From Alternaria dauci (lineage: Eukaryota > Ascomycota > Dothideomycetes > Pleosporales > Pleosporaceae): a stretch of DNA of 64,000 bases. The stretch is taken from assembly GCF_042100115.1 (NCBI RefSeq), contig NC_091274.1, positions 1,860,001 through 1,924,000 on the forward strand, given 5' to 3'. Shown here in pieces: positions 59,481-64,000 of the stretch (the stretch's first letter is position 1; each line of letters starts with the position of its first letter). Position numbers and translations under genes: made by a program. Below the pieces are notes generated by a model. It searched no databases. It saw only the letters and a list, made by a program, of their open reading frames with translations, and was not told the DNA's origin.

Positions 59481-59839
59481 GGGTAGGCAAAAATCGATCA
59501 GAATTCCATGAAGTAAGTTGAGTACCAAGTGTAGGTGACGTCTTTGCAATGAACAGTGATCGGCACGTGTGATCGTAGACTTTCCATGTCTCATGCAAAG
59601 GCGAGGTTCGTTGCATGGCCAATTTGCGGCTGATATGCGTGAAGTGTCTCTGGTGAATATGGCCATTGATTTATTGTTGATTCTCTGCCACAAGCTGCAG
59701 TAGCCCACCCGTTGACAAAAAAGGGCGCCGATAAGTGTTTTGAACATTCCGTCCTATCCGTCGGCGATGTGTATGCCTGGGCATACGAATCCTAGTGACC
59801 GTGGGTACAGCTCATGCCACGTATGAAGTTGCTATGATT
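59481..59839. other. Intergenic next to the HET relic
   Basis: An open minus frame extends to 59747 upstream of the HET block without recognisable content. Nothing else seen. Confidence 0.4.
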
Positions 59840-60523
59840 TTAAAAAAAGTTGAAATCATTCCACCATACGTATCCAAACACGGCAGCTGCGCTGGCGGCC
59901 GCAAAAGGCAGGCTCATCTCTACAACACTCCAGATCCAGAGCGTGCCAACTGGAGGCGCCGACTTCATGACATAGAAATAGCCATGCTTATTGCCCGAGT
60001 ATACCAAGTAGCACCCTGCTGCGACAGAACCTCCGAAGAATGTAGCGTCTCGAAGTATGGGAAACCGGTATGAGAAGTCGACGTGGGTAAGGTAGACTGC
60101 TAGGAAGAATATGGGCCACGCTGTCAGTGCTCGCCATATGATCTCATTCCAGAGAATATCCTCGCGGTATTGGCTGTATACGAGGACGTCGAGCGTGAGG
60201 TGAAGTGCTGCCATGGAGACGGAATAGAGAATGGAGTCGCCGAGGGGACCGATTGGGGGGCCATCATCGGCTGAGGCAGAGGCGGACGATACCGGCACTT
60301 TGACAACTCGTGTCCTACCGTTGGCCTTGTCTAGTTCTCTCTGTCTCTCTTCAGCCAAGTCAAATAGTGTCTTGCCTGTTGGCTTGGAGAAGTCGGGATG
60401 CTTCAGAATCATCTCGACGCCATCTTGGTCGATTTCGTTGGTGGGCTGGAAGCCACTCCCAGCACCACTCCTCGTTGTCTTGGATTCCTTGGCGCGTCGC
60501 TCTTTTCTGTTGCCGGTAGACAT
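59840..60523 (-). CDS. Fungal four-helix membrane protein (DUF7719-like)
   Basis: 227 aa, single exon, start at MSTGNRKERRAKESK. The N-terminal 95 residues are hydrophilic and basic. Four hydrophobic segments follow: ILYSVSMAALHLTLDVLVYS, LTAWPIFFLAVYLTHV, ATFFGGSVAAGCYLVYSG and MSLPFAAASAAAVFGYVWW. The QYREDILWNEIIWRALTAWP and VMKSAPPVGTLWIWSVVEM blocks are ones I associate with a conserved, uncharacterised fungal family (assigned from memory, not searched). Function unknown. Divergent from the PIG-L gene with 220 bp between starts. Confidence 0.82.
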   Translation of the reverse strand: MSTGNRKERRAKESKTTRSGAGSGFQPTNEIDQDGVEMILKHPDFSKPTGKTLFDLAEERQRELDKANGRTRVVKVPVSSASASADDGPPIGPLGDSILYSVSMAALHLTLDVLVYSQYREDILWNEIIWRALTAWPIFFLAVYLTHVDFSYRFPILRDATFFGGSVAAGCYLVYSGNKHGYFYVMKSAPPVGTLWIWSVVEMSLPFAAASAAAVFGYVWWNDFNFF

Positions 60524-60743
60524 GGTGGTGGTGGTGGAGGTGCAGGTGCAGGGCAGTGGAGTGGTAGGGTCGAGCACGTCGCGTGTTTGCCCTTGATAAT
60601 CTCCAGATGACGTGGGTCAAAGCTCGTTCCAGGACCCAAGTGGCTTCGATATGCCGACGCGCTACCTCGCCTGACTTAAGCATTCCCTGACTTGAGTTGG
60701 TAGACGGCAATCGCGATTCCAACATATTCACCGTGTACCCTGT

Positions 60744-61704
60744 ATGCCATTACCGAAGATGAATTGGACCATCTGGGCATCGGTGCCCGTCCTTGTTTTC
60801 GTCTTCTGGATGTTTACCAGCACTCTCAGCGCTTCGTTCCCCACATTACAGAACAAACGCATACTACTGCTGATAGCGCATCCTGACGATGAGGCCATGT
60901 TTTTTGCCCCGACTTTGCTGGCATTGACGCGTCCAGAACGCGGAAATCACGTCAAGATACTGTGCTTGAGCAGCGGTACGGCGTGCACATATCCCGCATG
61001 CTTTCAAACGCAGCCACTAACTTCAATCGTACAATAGGGGATGCCAATGGCCTTGGCGGAATTCGCAAGAAAGAGCTGGTCAAAAGTGGGCTGCAGCTGG
61101 GAATCGGAAGCAAGGAGGATATTCTCGTTGTGGAAGACAGGTACGCACCGCAATGCAACGCTCGATGGCTGCGACATGCTGATCATTGCCCAGGAACTTC
61201 CCAGATTCCATGACAGTAACATGGCACCCTCGTCTAATCTCCAATCTACTCACCACCGCCTTCGCTCCAAACATGGCCTCAATCTCTTCCAAGGAGGCAC
61301 CGCAGGCGACCGTCGACGCTATAATCACCTTCGATGCACACGGCGTCTCCGACCACCCCAATCACAAATCGCTCCACGACGGAGCGCATACGTTTCTAAA
61401 GGCACTCATGCACCGACACAGTGGGTGGGAGTGCCCTGTCAAGCTGTACACCCTCACCACCACTTCCATATTCCGCAAATATCTTAGCTTATTGGACGCG
61501 CCTGCTACAATTATTGGCGCAATCATCCGGAAAAAGGAGCTTGGAGACTTTCCAGCTCCGCTCTTGTTCGTCAGCTCACCGGCTGGTTACAGGACTGCCC
61601 AGAGAGCCATGACCACGGCACACGAAAGTCAGATGCGCTGGTTTCGTTGGGGCTGGATCTCCTTGTCGCGTTACATGGTGCTCAACGACCTGAAGAAGGA
61701 GTAG
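60744..61704 (+). CDS. GPI12: GlcNAc-PI de-N-acetylase (PIG-L/Gpi12)
   Basis: Second step of GPI-anchor synthesis: removes acetate from GlcNAc-phosphatidylinositol on the ER cytosolic face. Exons: 60744-60975, 61038-61140 and 61194-61704, 281 aa. Introns are 62 and 53 nt (GTACGG/AATAG, GTACGC/CCCAG). One N-terminal membrane helix (about 9-30, [20 protein letters not shown]) precedes the catalytic domain, whose metal/catalytic motif is HPDDE (46-50) within [38 protein letters not shown] supplies further conserved His/Asp. The C-terminal [20 protein letters not shown] is the PIG-L signature. An alternative start at MNWTIW (60759) would make little difference. Confidence 0.95.
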
Positions 61705-62327
61705 TTTCCGTGGTGTTAAAGGCTTTCTGAAATACGTTATGGTCATTCAAGTCATTTGGGCCGGATTCAAGGTACCCCAATGAGGCCGTAACCTGCTCCG
61801 TTTGTGGTGCGGCTGAGGCGAACGAACAAAGAACACCCCAGCGTAATTTCCGGACCCTGACTTCGTGCAACGTACCAAGAGAGGCAACTGGCGGAACACG
61901 GCAGTGATGCCGCGGCGAAAAGCTCCACCATTCGTTGTGCCTGAGGAGCCTACGGATACGCGGGCTTGGAGGTCCGTGTGACTTGACGTGCGTCTTGCAT
62001 TACACAAGGGCTGTAAATTGTAAATGTGCTCATAGCCTGCTCACTTTCCCACCTTTAGTATGCGTTGTGGCACGATCTGCGCTTGCGATATCCATAAGTA
62101 TTGCAACTTCTCTTGACAAAAGGCAGAGAGAGAGCGCCTTGCTTTCTCAGCTCGCGTTCTGCGGATGGCGCAGCAGGCAGCAAAGGGTGCTGACGGAGAG
62201 GCCCATAACCACGGAACCTTGTCAACTGTAAGCTGGACGCAGATCTCTCGATGAAGCCCAACTGACGTGTTGGTCTCAGACGAACTGTCCTCAAAGGCCC
62301 GTCCAACACACAGAGGATCTGCATACC
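61705..62327. other. Intergenic between GPI12 and the F-box gene
   Basis: 3' flank and promoter on the same strand. Only short, unsupported open frames. Confidence 0.55.
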
Positions 62328-62900
62328 ATGTCTTCTCCGCCCATACTTCGCCTACCCGTCGAGCTTCACCTGGAAATAGTCAGTCTTCTCGACCTAAGCA
62401 ACAAAGTCAACCTGGCTTTCACGACTCGCTATTTCAGATCCATCATTCCCCCACCCACGCACGTCGAGTTCCTGGCCGCCGAAAGAACCACCTGGGCCAA
62501 ATCTAGACAACTCTATACCTGCAATAGCTGCATCAGCTTCCACCACTGGAAGAACTTCGCCGATGATATGAGAAAGGGGAAGTGGTGTCGCAGTGGCACG
62601 CAGGCACATGTCAGGTTCTGTCTCGAACGCGGGGTAAACGATATGCTGTACGCCCCAGGCACACTACTTACGGTTTGTAACCGGGCCCATGTTCTTTGCA
62701 GTATCTGCAAAGTCCTTACAGATCAAATTGGCGACCGTAGTGGCAGGTGCGCTCGCTGTTCTCCAGGCCCATCGCGCAATCGCAACTGTGACTACTTTAG
62801 CAACGATGATGATGACTGGAGGCTAGAACGTGCATCCGATCGAAACCACCTACGAGATATGTACGACTGGCCTGAAGAGGGGCGTCTTCACAGATACTGA
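62328..62900 (+). CDS. Small F-box-like protein with cysteine-rich region
   Basis: 190 aa, single exon. The N-terminus is an F-box (ILRLPVELHLEIVSLLDLSN then KVNLAFTTRYFRSII), which would bind Skp1 in an SCF ubiquitin ligase. Next comes a conserved fungal follow-on with paired Cys and His (YTCNSCISFHHWKNFADDMR, KWCRSGTQAHVRFC). Further cysteine pairs lie at CNRAHVLCSIC and CARCSP, suggesting zinc binding. It ends in an acidic tail. F-box proteins of this short type are numerous in Pezizomycotina; the substrate is unknown. Confidence 0.82.
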   Translation: MSSPPILRLPVELHLEIVSLLDLSNKVNLAFTTRYFRSIIPPPTHVEFLAAERTTWAKSRQLYTCNSCISFHHWKNFADDMRKGKWCRSGTQAHVRFCLERGVNDMLYAPGTLLTVCNRAHVLCSICKVLTDQIGDRSGRCARCSPGPSRNRNCDYFSNDDDDWRLERASDRNHLRDMYDWPEEGRLHRY

Positions 62901-63348
62901 GTCGACCATGAGTTTTCCCAACAAATGGGGACAAGCAGTATGCTGTTGGTTGCAGTCTAAAATGAATCACACCCCTACACGAGAAGCTGGAACATCCTGC
63001 GACCACGATGCTTGTCCTACATGAGGTCAGAACTTTCTGTAAAGAAAAGCATTGCTGTAATTTCGGCGTTGTTCTTCTTCTCCACGTTTGCCGCTATGTT
63101 CACCAATAAACCGTTCGCAAATGCTTCATCACCATACCACGTCATGGCTGTCGTCGACATTCGCATGTGGCCCACATCTCTTAAGGTGTCAAGCACGAGA
63201 TTCAGATCTAGATCTTTCAAGTTCACAGATCCACGCCCAAATTACCAGCAAGAAGCAAAGGTACCCAAAGCATACAAGATCGTCGCTTACTCTTCGTCTA
63301 CATTTCGAGTGTCAGATTCTGTACAAAATCAACTCTTATATTCTGCGT
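62901..63348. other. Intergenic before the last gene
   Basis: A plus-strand frame from about 63021 begins with a signal-peptide-like stretch (SIAVISALFFFSTFAAMF) but runs across the next gene's start in another frame and has no further support. Confidence 0.4.
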
Positions 63349-64000
63349 ATGTCGAACCGAGGAAACCCCACTCCTACACCTGCATCGCCGGCAGTCTCAG
63401 GCTCTGCACCTCAGCGACCTCAGACTCTGAGGCGACGCATCTCTTCTGGCTTCAATACATTTATGGCTGCCCTCCCCATACGGAGAGCAACACCGCAACC
63501 CACCTCTACCTTTCAACTGAGTATGGCTCTTGAAGAAGACGTTGTTATAAGGCGAACTACTACTGGTGCTGATCTACAAGTTGCTCAACAACTGCCAGTT
63601 ATTCGAGTACAAGTTCCATCTCTTTCCGAACCCAGCCAGTCTTGTCCCTATGATTCCAGTAATTACCATTCTTTTCCCAGCGTCGAACGCTCACGCTGCA
63701 GCTTCTGCGGTATGAGACCATCAAAGTCACCTTCCAGCGAACCATGCAACGAGTGTCGGTCCCACAGCGCATTTTCACACATGAGATCAACTTTTGGGAA
63801 GAAAACGGGCGTCAAGGCCAGGAAAGAAGTAGATGTTCCAAGTCCGTCTTTTCCACAGCACAGTCCTTCACCTGAAGAGGGCCCGCGTATAGTGCCTCCC
63901 GACATTGCAGCGAAGAGAATAGGTAACCCACCAAGGAGAGCTGCGATGCCGGTTCTGCGACCTGGTGCTGTAAACAACAGCATGGAACCACCCCCTGACA
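63349..64000 (+). CDS. Ser/Pro-rich protein, 3' partial
   Basis: From the ATG at 63349 the frame stays open to the end of the window (217 codons). The protein is Ser-, Pro- and Arg-rich: MSNRGNPTPTPASPAVSGSA at the start, then TLRRRISSGFNTFMAALPIR. A compact cysteine motif (CSFCGMRPSKSPSSEPCNEC) at about residues 121-140 resembles a zinc ribbon or knuckle. Basic stretches follow (GKKTGVKARKE, AAKRIGNPPRRAAMP). I know no family. The long open frame, compositional consistency and cysteine motif support a real gene whose 3' part lies outside the window. Confidence 0.55.
   Translation, partial: MSNRGNPTPTPASPAVSGSAPQRPQTLRRRISSGFNTFMAALPIRRATPQPTSTFQLSMALEEDVVIRRTTTGADLQVAQQLPVIRVQVPSLSEPSQSCPYDSSNYHSFPSVERSRCSFCGMRPSKSPSSEPCNECRSHSAFSHMRSTFGKKTGVKARKEVDVPSPSFPQHSPSPEEGPRIVPPDIAAKRIGNPPRRAAMPVLRPGAVNNSMEPPPD

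Noticed and set aside
63021..63533. Possible secreted protein with a signal-peptide-like start
   Set aside because: It overlaps the better-supported frame from 63349 by about 185 bases, and the part after the hydrophobic start is not convincing.

Overview
The window looks like ordinary nuclear DNA of a filamentous ascomycete, most likely a Dothideomycete close to Pleosporales. The evidence is short introns (mostly 46-64 nt, GT-AG with CTRAC-like branch sites), long fungal reading frames on both strands, a HET-domain gene, an intron-containing tRNA-Tyr and fungal-type housekeeping proteins. The order-level placement is an impression from protein wording; no search was run.

Layout. 1-8.5 kb: a 5'-truncated glycosylated membrane protein, mitochondrial formyltetrahydrofolate deformylase (-), a two-exon HET protein (-) and a quinone-oxidoreductase-like enzyme (-). 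9-9.9 kb: a minus-strand gene relic broken by several frameshifts. 10.4-25 kb is a dense housekeeping block: YPT7/Rab7, an SLC35F-like transporter, PUS4, a DnaJ-RRM splicing-type protein bracketed by two copies of a small inverted-repeat element, an RFTS-domain protein (a candidate heterochromatin factor), a small basic protein, RRB1, TEM1/SPG1 and CSL4. 25.9-32.6 kb: STE50, a small helical protein and CDC48. 33.6-39 kb is an accessory stretch: SSU1-like exporter, C2H2 protein with a 24-G run at its 3' end, tRNA-Tyr and a frame-broken O-methyltransferase. 40.1-58 kb: a Na+/H+ antiporter, a 3.3-kb gene-free stretch, an alpha-arrestin, DPB11/Rad4, a 2-oxoglutarate oxygenase and MKT1. 59-64 kb: a HET relic, a DUF7719-type membrane protein, PIG-L/GPI12, an F-box protein and a 3'-truncated Ser/Pro-rich gene.

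Function. There is no biosynthetic cluster, phage or CRISPR system. Shared themes are endomembrane trafficking and protein turnover (YPT7, CDC48, alpha-arrestin, F-box), RNA metabolism (PUS4, CSL4, DnaJ-RRM, RRB1, MKT1), and cell-cycle or checkpoint signalling (TEM1, DPB11, STE50). The points most worth a second look are the RFTS/zinc-finger protein, the paired miniature elements around the DnaJ-RRM gene, three decayed genes (9 kb, 38 kb, 59 kb) and two GC-AG introns that the reading frames require. Exon joins below were read by eye from splice signals and frame continuity and have no transcript support.
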